Source: Knoxdaviesia capensis (Eukaryota > Ascomycota > Sordariomycetes > Microascales > Gondwanamycetaceae). Taken from it: a DNA stretch of 64,000 bases. The translations under genes and the position numbers were made by a program. The stretch spans positions 735,755-799,754 of the forward strand of contig LNGK01000003.1 of assembly GCA_001510575.1 (NCBI GenBank), read 5' to 3'. The stretch's first letter is position 1; every line of letters begins with the position of its first letter. The notes under the pieces were generated by a model that saw only the letters and a program-made list of their open reading frames with translations, was not told where the DNA came from and made no database searches. Shown piece after piece: positions 34,137 to 44,238 of this stretch.

Positions 34137-34610
34137 AAAAGAACACCAGCGGAACCGAGGGTCCTCTGCGAGCTGGGGAAGGCCTCGCACCGAGACGAGA
34201 TCAAAGTCTGTAACTCGCCCACAGGGTTGCTGCTACATACGTTTGTACAGTATTTCAGCACGCCCGGATATCATATATCATCTTTTGGCTGCTTCCTTTT
34301 TCCTTTTCTTCCATATATTGACAGCATCTATGTATATTTATATCACACGAACAGACCTCTCCCTGTCTCAATACACATACCTTATGCATATACTGGTAGA
34401 CTGGAACCCCAACAACGCCATTGTCTGGTGTCCTCTGGACAGATCAAGCTTAGCCATCGCCTCTCTGTCGCCCAAAATCAGACCTCTGGGACTGGAGATA
34501 CTCAAGTGGGCTGAACGCTGAAGCCACACACCAGAAGAGAAGAGCGGTATGATGCAGCCACGCCCCCTCCGAGGGCCGCAATGTGTGGGCGCCTCGCATA
34601 CACCTCCATA

Positions 34611-34623
34611 TACTGTACAGTAC
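34611..34623. repeat. TACTGTACAGTA palindrome
   Basis: A perfect 12-base palindrome at 34611-34622 followed by C. Confidence 0.7.
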
Positions 34624-36515
34624 ACCCTCTCACCCTGTCTCCCACCGACCTTGCTCTTCCCATCGCACCCTCGCCCTTCCAGTTCGCTCTCCCAAGAACT
34701 CGCAACTTGCCCCCTAACGCGAACCGGAGTAGCCTGGAATGCCGATCCTGCAGTTTGGGACTTAGGGTGGCTAGACCCTTACGGCCTAGCGCGGAGTGTT
34801 CTCTAGCTAAAAGGAACCAAAAGAGCAACCGATACCATTATTACAGCTGTGATATACTGCATGTAGAAAAAGAAACCACGGAGCCGGGGGGGAGAGGGGG
34901 GTGAGTGGGAGAGAAAACTTTCTTTTTCTTCTTCGTTCTCTGACTGCTCGTTTGCTTGTCATTTCTCGTCCACTGGACTTTGGTGTAGACACACCCTTTC
35001 GCCAAACTTTCCAGCTCCCAGCCTTCGGAGGTGCAGATCAGAGAGCCAAAGGCCGGTCGACGCAGCTGGGAAGGGCGAGAGAGAAAGAGAAACGACAAAG
35101 AAGAGAGACGCCCCAGTGGCCGAGTCCCCAGTGTCTTTCGTATACATGTATATATATGTACTGAACACACAGAGCGTACCACCCCAGCTACATATATCCC
35201 CGAGAAAAAACGAGATGCCGCGGAGGACGACAAATGCCGTGTAAGTCCAATCTTTCACCCATGCTGTACTGTACAACACGTATGTTCCAACGGCGTGGGG
35301 GGCCTACCAGCACCCACAGATATACCCAGGGCGAGAAAAGGAAAAGAAAAAAACCCATGCAGAGAGCCAGATGCCATGTCGTCCAAATCGGCCGCTGTGG
35401 TCGATCGGTCGGCAAACACTAGACAGAAAAGAAAATGGTCATAGTGCTGGTGTGATATAACCCCATCCATCACGCTGTGTCCGGTGTCACGCTTGCACTT
35501 GCATGCCTGCCCCGGGGCTTCGTGTGTACCGCGAGTCCGCGTTTGGGGCGTTCTGTCTCCCACTTTAAAGCCGGGGCTTGGAATGCTTTGGACTAAGGGC
35601 GAGAGGCGTCCACAGGCGAGACTATCGACTGTGGGTGAAGAGGCAGATATACCCTGGTACACTGCAAGGAGACTCCCTCTCATCGCCCAGCACCATGAGG
35701 TCCTTGGTGCCACCCGCGGAAAGAAAATGACGGGAACTTCTGTGGAATCCGTGTACGACCGCCTCCCCCCTCAAACGACGCCCGGCAGAATCGCACAACA
35801 CGTCCCCTTCCCGAGGGCCCCCCCCGCGCGCGACTCTACAGGCCCGGGTTTCCTTCCGGAGCGTTGCCACCTCATCGCCTTGTACGCCCGTCATCCTCCC
35901 CGTGCATCTTTTTTTTTTCTTGCGTGCTTCCCGCCCGCGGCGGCGAGGTACATAGATACCGTGCTAGTCGTACCGAGTAGTTAGGAGGCGAGGAAGAGAC
36001 AGATAAGCAAACAGAGAGAGAGAGAGAGAGAGACAGACAGTGGGAGAGAAAGGGGGGGAGGGGGAGGGAAACGTGGATGCAGCCCATGTGCGCTGGGTGT
36101 TTGAGAGAGACGTGGCCGGAGTCCGCTTGGGCGCGTGTCACGCCCGGCCTGGGTAGACACATGTCCGGCCACGGGTCTGGACGTGTGTGCAAGCTTGGAC
36201 GACTGCAGATTGGAGTCGAATGGGAGAAGATGCGTCTTCTTTCGGCGGCCGTTTGCGCTTCTTCCTCCTTCACCGCTACAACAGACTCTGCTTGGATGGG
36301 ATAGGGGAGACTGGGCAGAACGCGGGCATCCTATTGCTCATTTGGTTTTTTTTTCTTTTCTGTTTTCTTTTCTTTTTCTTTTTCTATCTACTTTATCTTT
36401 TTCTTTGATATTTAATTTATTTATTCTGCTTGACTTGCTATACTTGCTTTTGCGAGGCACACGCACACCTATCCAATCACTCTATCAAACAAACGCCACA
36501 ACGGCCACTCGATCC

Positions 36516-36834
36516 ATGGTCCTCCCTCCTCCCCTCTCTCCCCCCAAATCCGCCTCGCTGGCCACCACCACACCGCCTTCGTCTCCCGTCCGCCGCTTCA
36601 GCAATGCACCAATCCGCGTTACTCCCGCGGGGGCACCGAGTTACACACCCACGCAACGCGCCAACGGCCCTGCTGGTGCTGGCTGTAATCACTTGAGACA
36701 CAAGCGATCGGCTGGGTTGCACAGTGATTTGACGTGAGAAAAGGACAGAAAGAGAAAATCCCAGCGAGACAGAACGCCAGGTCCCCTCCAGAAAGAATGT
36801 CGACGTGGCGCCATGGACAGACTTGGAGATTTGA
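36516..36834 (+). CDS. Candidate small two-exon gene, unknown product
   Basis: Not recognised. An ATG after a T/C-rich leader, like those of the other plus-strand genes here, opens MVLPPPLSPPKSASLATTTP, a Pro/Ser/Thr-rich start, then SSPVRRFSNAPIRVTPAGAP and GCNHLRHKRSAGLHSD. Unspliced it stops at 36737 (73 residues). Splicing GTGAGA at 36734 to CTCCAG at 36791 (58 bases) extends it in frame to 86 residues ending VDVAPWTDLEI. For: leader, Kozak position with G at +4, and composition unlike simple-repeat translation. Against: no clear branch-point sequence and no family match from memory. It could be chance. Confidence 0.3.
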
Positions 36835-38671
36835 GTCCTGATGGCGCCTTTCGATGAGGGAGGCTCGATAGAAAGCCACATGCTTACACGAAGGAAACAA
36901 AGAACACTGGACCGTGGAATACAGATGAGACATGCAGCACCTCCAACGAGACGTGCTAGAGGGACACATAGCAGAACCTGCTGGAATCGTAGAACATCCC
37001 CTTAGTCCGGGACCACCCTCGCCGCGGAGTCTCCCGGAAGCCAGGATTACTCGGTAGAGTCAGACACTATACTGTAGTGTGTGGCAGACATTCCGAGGAC
37101 AAGCTTCACAGTATATTTCCTCCGGGCTATTCTCCAGAAGGATCACCCTGTTCACCACCGTTCGTTGCGTTTCAACGATCCCAGAGAACCACCATTTTGC
37201 TGACGACAAAACACCGAGCACACTAGAGTTTAAATGATACTAAAATATCTAATCGCCATCATCAAGGAGCTAACACCTCTAGCGTGGGTCTTGACGGTGA
37301 GGCGAGCGAACGTCAGTGACCGAGAGCACCAAAAAGCAGGCGAGAGTGATCGGCATCGATAGACCATGCATGCACACACTCAACGCTCGCCGTTGGACAC
37401 GGCGCACACACGCTGCGCTCGCTTGCTGCAGGATATCGGTTGATCGACGCAGCCCTTGGAGCATTCGCAGAAGGGTTGTTCAGCTGGGCTAGCCCCCCGG
37501 AGCTAGGTCTAGGCCCTGGAGAACGGGCAGTAGAAGAAAAAGGAAGTTTACTGGGACGGGGGGAGGGGGGGGGTCTAAGCCGAATAGGACACGCCGTCTC
37601 GAGAAGCAGAAAGAAAAGAGAGAGAGAGAGGAGGCAGACAGGAGGGGAAGCGAGAGAAAACGAGAAGACACAGAAAGAGAAGGAGAAACAGAAAGCGAAG
37701 AGCGAGATGGAAAAAAGGAACGCAAGCACCAGCGCTGAGGGGGAAAGGAAAAAGGAACAAAAAGGAGGGTGCCTTCCACCCAGAACGGGACAAGCGAACG
37801 GCCACACAACGACCGAAAAAGGAAGAGAGATCGCCGTCAGGGATGTCCGTGGTTGGTCCGCCGCCGGCGGGAAGGGAGGGCTCCTCTTCTTCTCTCAGGC
37901 CGGGACGTAGTACGTAAATGCGTGTGCAAAAAAGGCGGCCGTTTGGCGCCGGTGACCGAGTCCACCACCCTCCGAATCTGTGGCATCTGGTACTTAGCTT
38001 TAGATTTGGTGATGCTGCAGTCTGTGTATCCACAGTGGACCTAAAATCTCAGCCGGCACGACCAGGGTGGGTGCAGTCCTCTCTCCGCCCCGACTCTGTG
38101 TGTGCGGAGAGCCAGTCGAAGTACTGGACATGCAGTCAGTACCTCCGTTTACGCTCACCAGCAGGGAGGAGTCCGTGCAAGAGGAGGTACCGAGTACGGG
38201 ACGGTACAAGTGTTGTCGGTACCATCCTGATAGCCTGCCAGGACAGAAGATCTGGGATATCTCTGGCCTCCCACCTCCCCATCTTCAACCTCAGAGAGCC
38301 GTGGTTTCCCTCCAGACACCGCTGTTTCGACAGCCGACCCAGCAGCTTGGGAATATGTCTTTGGGACTTCACAAGCGAGTATACCTGCTGTACCATAGTA
38401 AAGGGGCACCAAGCAGTCACATCAACCAGGGCCCCTAGTAGTCCCCCCCTAGTATTGCTGGAACCCAGGGAAAACGCCCAACCCGGATCTACAGTACCAT
38501 CCGCCTGCCCCAATACTCTGTTCCCTGACACTTTCACGACCTCGATAAGAAAAGAAAATAGCTTGGAACTGAGATCTCACACCGTCGCTGGATCCGTCCC
38601 CCGGCAACCCCCGTAGTGGAAAGAAAACCAGAGCGGAATGCAACTCTAACACAGACACACACTACCATAAG

Positions 38672-38685
38672 GTACTGTACAGTAC
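38672..38685. repeat. GTACTGTACAGTAC palindrome
   Basis: A perfect 14-base palindrome, the longest exact copy of the dispersed word seen in the window. Confidence 0.75.
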
Positions 38686-39370
38686 GCGGGCCACTATTGC
38701 CTGCGTCTTTAGTTCCCCGGAGCTGGCTATGACAACCCTTCCCACCCCAGTGATCGCCCACTAAAAAACATAGCGCTGGTGGCTCAGGCTTGCGGGAGAT
38801 CTGGGTACGACGCGATAGTCGCCAGAATCAGCCCAGAAAGAGTGGTTCTTCTGTCCCTTGTACCAGGGGCCGCCCTCCGTCTTTGGCGTTCTCAGCCGGT
38901 CCAGTGTGCCAATCTCGCAGCACTAGCCAGACGTGCACGACTAGAGCCGTTCGTTTTTTTTGGCTACTAATACTATCACTGCTCTGTTCTACCTGGACGT
39001 GCACTTACTTCTGCTTCCCCGTGGGGCGTCTCGACACCCCGAACACGCCGCCGAACAGAGCAGGAGATTCGCCAAGGGCAGCAGCATACCTCGATGCAAG
39101 TGACCAGCACACTCTGCTGGGCCATTCACACAGACAGAAGCGATCTTCGAAAGTGGGCTATCGGGAATGCAAAAAAATGGCCTGGTGACTCCTGCCTGCG
39201 TATCCCCACGCGTCAAGGTGTGCTCCGGACACAATTCGGGAAGGCAAATCGAGGGGGGACACCGCGAGGAGCAAGACACGAACATGGCTAGGCGAAGAGA
39301 TGGAGGGATTGAGAGGGGGCAGAAGGAAAGAGGAGACGAGCAGACATCCAGCGGAGGGGGAGAGAGAAAG

Positions 39371-39418
39371 GCACACACGCACACACGCACACACACACAC
39401 ACACGCACACACACACAC

Positions 39419-39472
<54 letters not shown>
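39371..39472. repeat. Long interrupted (AC)n repeat
   Basis: About 100 bases of AC units interrupted by several CGC variants in the first half, then an uninterrupted run of about 50 bases. This is the longest simple repeat in the window. Confidence 0.97.
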
Positions 39473-39474
<2 letters not shown>

Positions 39475-39550
39475 TCGAAGGATCACAGACGCCGATCGCT
39501 GGGTGTAAGTGGGGGCAGACACGGGACGACAACTCGTCACTTTTTCTCTT

Positions 39551-39586
39551 GTTTCTGTTTCTGTTTCTGTTTCTGTTTCTGTTTCT
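39551..39586 (+). repeat. (GTTTCT)6 hexanucleotide repeat
   Basis: Six exact tandem units only 78 bases after the long AC repeat. Confidence 0.95.
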
Positions 39587-39934
39587 GCTCTCCAAGGTTG
39601 CGGTGGTGGTGTCTCTCATCCATCGTCGAGCTGAGGACTCCGGCCAATAGAGACGCCTTCACATGCAGCGGTGTCTCAGTTGAACATCGGCTCGTTGTGC
39701 AAGTTGTGTCGAGCTATCGCCGCATTGAGAGAGAGGCTGCAGACCCGGGCCGATCAACTGAACTTTCAGGCCGGCTGTAGTTGCTTTTGCGGTGGTGCCG
39801 GCGGACATCACAGCATGTATCTTTCCAGAATACACAATTCAGCGGTGGCAAAAGGTCTGCTCACTGAGAAGCATGAACACACTCAACCCCCCTCCAGCAA
39901 CACCCAGCGACACAGAAATGAGGGTGGACTACTC

Positions 39935-39947
39935 TACTGTACAGTAC
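39935..39947. repeat. TACTGTACAGTA palindrome
   Basis: A perfect 12-base copy at 39935-39946, followed by C. Confidence 0.7.
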
Positions 39948-40490
39948 AGACCCCAATCTTGCAACACGGAACAAGGCTCGGGCCACCGCCACTAGGAACC
40001 TTACAAGCTGAAGAGAGCAGGAGGTCTTCCCGGCGAGGGAGTCGCCCGAACACACAACAAGGAGTGCCGGATATAAGTTGGCTCAGCCAGTCACAACCAA
40101 CCATCACACACTCAGACGAAAGAAGCCAGAAATCCCCCCCCCCAAAAAAGGCACTAACTGCGGAAAGGGGAGAATACGAGAACGACCCAGACCCCCCCCA
40201 ACAAGATAAGAGAAGAAAAAAAGAAAAGAGAGGGCAAAATGCGTGCATTCCAACCATCCCGCCACGCCTGCAACGCGGTTTGTCCTGTTAGCGCGGTTCT
40301 GGCACGCTGGAAGAAGGAAACATGCGCAGGAGCTGAAAAGAGAAATTGTGACCACAGTTGAAGGAAAAAGAAAGCAAAAAAAAACAAAAGTTGACGATAC
40401 CCAGAATAGAATGAGGTTGAGTTGAGAGTTCGCCGACCCGGCGACCGTGCGAATCGATATCAAAGACGCACTGTGGCGGCGTTGCCCGTG

Positions 40491-40556
40491 ATTGGCTGGA
40501 GCTAGACCTTCGGTGGGGCGCGTCTGGAATACGGTCCTGCGCCCTTATTGGCTGGA
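40491..40556. promoter_or_regulatory. Pair of inverted CCAAT boxes
   Basis: The word ATTGGCTGGA occurs exactly at 40491-40500 and at 40547-40556. ATTGG is CCAAT on the minus strand, the binding word of the HAP/NF-Y complex, which often controls mitochondrial genes in fungi. The nearest downstream gene is the mitochondrial synthetase at 41772. Confidence 0.45.
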
Positions 40557-41771
40557 CGCGACGGCCGTCATTCGCTCCTTCCAGCTCTGTTCGGGTTTGT
40601 TTCTTCCTCCTTCCCAGATGTTGCTTCCTTCCCGAATAGCTGTTCTATCTTAAGTTCCTGCCCATCGTCGCTCGCCCATCGCAGCTTCCGTGTCTTTACG
40701 CTTTCGAAACGTCGCTCTCTTGAAACAGTACCTTCTTCCTCCCTTGACCCTCGTTAGCTAAGCAGAACCCGATTTTCCCGGCGGCTTTTTTTTTGTGCGC
40801 GTCTAAAACCCCGAGTCGCGTTTAAGATCGTGACTTCACACTTCCGTTCCTTGAGCCTCAAATTCCAGGCTGCAAAAAAACGTGTGACGAACTTCCTCTC
40901 TCCTTCGCCTGGCATTTTCAGCACGCTCTCTCACCCCCTTACGACTTGTCTCCTTCGGTGTTCTATCGTGCTTTTCCTGTAAGTGTGTGTGTGTGTGTGT
41001 GTGTGAGCCCTTTTCAGCCTCTCTTCCCGTCCCCCTTCACATTCTGCTGCCCCGGCCTCCTATCACACCTGCTTGGACCATCTTGTCTCGCCCGGCCCGG
41101 CTACACTCTCTCATCTTGGGCAAGATCGGCCTTTTTGGATTTGGGCGCATCTTGTACACCCACTCTCTCCAATCCCTGCCGGCGGTTGTTTGTGAATCTC
41201 CTGGGCTATCTGGGTAACTCCATTTCCGGTGTGCATGACTCCGGCCCATTCCTCTTCAAGCCCGCCGTTATCTCGCCCACCCTTCTTTTGATTGCAGCCT
41301 GTATACGGACTTGCAAGCAGTTGGCTGCTCTTCCAATCGGACTTGCTTCGTAGGCCGTGAAGCCTGTTGGTGGGATCTTCCACCCCCCCCCTCCTCTCCT
41401 CTCTCAGCTCTGACCGTGACACGCTTTTCAACCATTCAACCTCGGCCAGATTGCCAGCATAGTGGCCGGTCCGATCCTTTTGCTTGCTTGCTCTCCTTCT
41501 CCCGCCTTTCTACGCCGTTCTTCTGGCCCATCCCATCCTGAAATCTATTACCAATAATAACCCGTACTAACATATCCCAAGTTTGCCCGACCCAAGTCCC
41601 GCCAGCAGCAACAACCCCAAATCAGGGGGGGCGAAACCCAGACAGTTCTCTTTTTGGCTTGTGAACCCGAGAATCAGGAATCACTCTCAAGCAAACATCA
41701 CACAGACCAAGGGAGTGGCAAATCCTCCTGAAAAAAGAGAGAAAAGACTTTCCCTTCCCCTTTCCTATCCA

Positions 41772-44238
41772 ATGTCTGTCCGCAATGGCTGCCAATCCTT
41801 AAGCTCCCTTCGATGCTCAAGGCAGGCCGTGGCCCCTCGCCACTGGCATCGCAGCCTATCTTCGGCGGCTCCCAGGCCCAGAACAGTGGCCGACTTCTTG
41901 GCCTACGGCCCGAACGACACTCTGGCCAATGCCACCGTCCACGGATACGTCCGGGCGGTCAGGAAGCTGAAAGCCGACCAATTTGTCAATATTGGCGATG
42001 GCAGCTCCCTGAAGCACCTGCAGGCCATCATGCCCAGGTCGATTGGGACCGAGTAAGTGCCTTTTTCATCTCTCGACTGCGGACGGGGTGCGTGATTGCC
42101 GGCCCGTCCACCGTTCACCGTTTTGCTTTTTCCTCTGTCTTTCCTTCTCGTGCTCGCTTCTTCTCGGTTGTGACTCTCTTGCTCTTTTTCCGCATAGTTG
42201 CGTCTCGTTGTGGGCTGCAGGATGATCGGGCTGAAGTTCAGCTCGTTATTGCCGTAGTCATGGCGTCTCCCCCAATCGTGACGCAAGTCTCCTCCATGAT
42301 AACGCTTCTCGAGACGTAATGGGATTTGGAATTTCTCGCTTCGAGTTCAGCAGGTGAGGCCAGACGAGGTGAAGGGGTTGGAGAAGACCAGAAAAAAGGA
42401 ATATGACGTGCAGAACTGGAGTGGCGATGACCAAAAGGTCTTTCCCAATCACACACACACACACCTCACCCCCCTCGGATCCGACGGTTCTATTCGTTGT
42501 CCACTCCACCCGCACATGAACAACGCCGATCTGACACGTCAATCTACTCTTCTAGCTTGCGAGTTGGGGCTGCGGTTCGTCTCCAGGGCTCATGGGTTCC
42601 TTCTGAGAACCGACAAGAGTTCCAAACCCACGACTTCAAGGTCGACACCGTGGACATTCTAGGCAACTCGGATCCCAAGGTGAGTGAGTGAAATTACAAT
42701 TCTGCGACCTGCCTGCCTTACGCGGGGGTCACGGCCGCTGGGGTTGGCGGAGTGAGACACCACTCGTGTCTCGGTTTGCAAATTGCAAAACCCTCAAAGT
42801 CTGGTTCCGAGATTAAAAAAAGAAACAAAAGCTCAAAGGTCGCCGTCCAACTAACACGCCATTCCCTCTCTGTCTCGCTGCACGCGCATAGACATACCCG
42901 TTGCAGAACAAGTACCAGACGTCGGAGTACCTGCGGACCCTTCCGCACCTGCGCTCGCGCATCCCCATGAACGCCGCGCTGCTGCGTATGCGGTCGGATG
43001 CGGTTGCGTCGCTCACCAAGTTCTTTGGCGATGAGTCATTTGTGCAGACCCATCCGCCGCTGATCACGTCGTCGGACTGCGAGGGCGCAGGCGAGGTGTT
43101 TACTGTGTGCACGACAGCCCCGAAGCCGGCCGCGGGCACCAGCACCAGCACCAGCACCAGCAGCACTGCCCCGGCCGATGCCGGATCGTCCAGCCCCCCA
43201 CCACCATCTGCTTCGTCGACAGCAGCAGCAGCAGCCGCAGCAGCATCCTCCGGACTGTCTCACCCTCACACCACGTCAGCACCCCCCCGGTCGCCCCCAG
43301 CCGCGGCGACTGTCGACGCCACGTCCTTCTTCCGGTCGGCGAAGTACCTCACAGTGTCGACGCAGCTGCACCTGGAGGCGCTGGCACAGTCGGTGGGCCA
43401 CGTGTGGACGCTCTCGCCGTCGTTCCGCGCCGAGAAGAGCGAGACGTCGCGCCACATGAGCGAGTTCTACATGCTGGAGGCCGAGATGGCCTTTGTCGAC
43501 GACATGCACGTGGTCATGGACCTGGTCGAGAACATGCTGCGCACGCTGACGTCGACGCTCGCGGCGTCGTCGGCTGCCGCCGCCGATGTCACGGCCGCCG
43601 TGGCCCGCATGCAGGCGGCCAACCCCGCCGCCGACGAGTTCCTGCCGGAGGCGGAGATCCGCGCGCGCTGGGCCGGCATGGGCGCCGAGGCCCCCGCGTG
43701 GCCGCGCATCACGTACGCCGAGGCCATCGACATGCTCGCGGCGCACGCCGACCAGTTCGAGCACGCGCCGGCGTGGGGCGTGTCGCTGCAGTCCGAGCAC
43801 GAGAAGTTCCTCGCGGCCCACGTGTGCGAGACGCGCACGCCGGGCTGGCGCACCCCCGTCTTCGTCACGCACTACCCGCGCGACGTGAAGGCGTTCTACA
43901 TGCTCGCGACGGCCGCGGCGCCGGCATCCCGCCCGACCGTCGACTGCTTCGACCTGCTGGTGCCCGACCTGTGCGAGATTGCCGGCGGGTCGATGCGCGA
44001 GCACCGGCTGGAGCCGCTGCTGGCCGCGATGGCGCGCGCCGGCATGGCGCTGCCGCGCGGCACGCCGGGCCGCAGCACGGCGGGGCTGGACTGGTACGTC
44101 GACCTGCGGCGCTGGGGGTCGCAGCCGCACGGCGGGTTCGGGCTCGGATTCGACCGGCTGCTGGCGTACCTGTCGGGCGTGCAGAATGTGAAGGATGTGG
44201 TGGCGTATCCGCGGTGGTTTGGCCGGTGTGATTGCTGA
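41772..44238 (+). CDS. SLM5: Mitochondrial asparaginyl-tRNA synthetase
   Basis: Class II synthetase charging mitochondrial tRNA-Asn; the name follows yeast Slm5. Exons 41772-42052, 42556-42679 and 42892-44238 join in frame to 583 residues. An Arg/Ser-rich, acid-poor N-terminus (MSVRNGCQSLSSLRCSRQ) looks like a mitochondrial presequence. An OB-fold anticodon domain follows (VHGYVRAVRKLKADQFVNIG; after splicing VGAAVRLQGSW). The catalytic core starts with PLQNKYQTSEYLRTLPHLR. It includes AGEVFTV, FRAEKSETSRHMSEFYMLEAE (FRAE at 313-316) for motif 2, and GLGFDR (552-557) of motif 3, ending VVAYPRWFG. A Ser/Pro/Ala/Thr-rich insertion of about 70 residues (207-279) separates AGEVFTV from FFRSAKYLTVS. 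The first intron is long (503 bases), yet its ends join phase-correctly. Confidence 0.92.
42053..42555 (+). other. SLM5: Intron 1 of the synthetase gene
   Basis: 503 bases, GTAAGT donor, CTGAC branch-like word near the end and CTTCTAG acceptor. Joining gives SIGT-D-LRVGAAVRL. It is far longer than the other introns here; an internal exon cannot be excluded but is not needed for frame. Confidence 0.75.
42680..42891 (+). other. SLM5: Intron 2 of the synthetase gene
   Basis: 212 bases, GTGAGT donor, ACTAAC branch word and CATAG acceptor; joins LGNSDPK to TYPLQNKYQ. Confidence 0.9.

Larger units (their letters stand above)
33035..36515. other. Upstream region of the DUF2263 gene and beyond
   Basis: From 33.05 to about 33.52 kb the minus strand is pyrimidine-rich, a likely leader and promoter for the DUF2263 gene. 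The rest has no recognised gene. It holds a GA microsatellite, GTACAGTAC words (34.61 and 35.27 kb) and, at 36.33-36.45 kb, a T/C-rich stretch leading to the small candidate gene. Confidence 0.5.
36835..41771. other. Intergenic region before the Asn-tRNA synthetase gene
   Basis: No gene recognised. A purine-rich block at 37.57-37.76 kb and large CA and TTTCTG repeats at 39.37-39.59 kb stand out, with TACTGTACAGTA copies at 38.67 and 39.94 kb. From about 40.44 kb the sequence looks like a promoter (two inverted CCAAT boxes), followed by about 1.2 kb of CT-rich plus strand, the likely long leader of the synthetase gene. Confidence 0.5.

Noticed and set aside
39371..39472. Regular repeats that could suggest a CRISPR-like array
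   Set aside because: Dinucleotide microsatellite without spacers, in a eukaryote.
41583..41771. N-terminal extension of the mitochondrial AsnRS
   Set aside because: Would start at TTG; the ATG at 41772 gives a good mitochondrial presequence.
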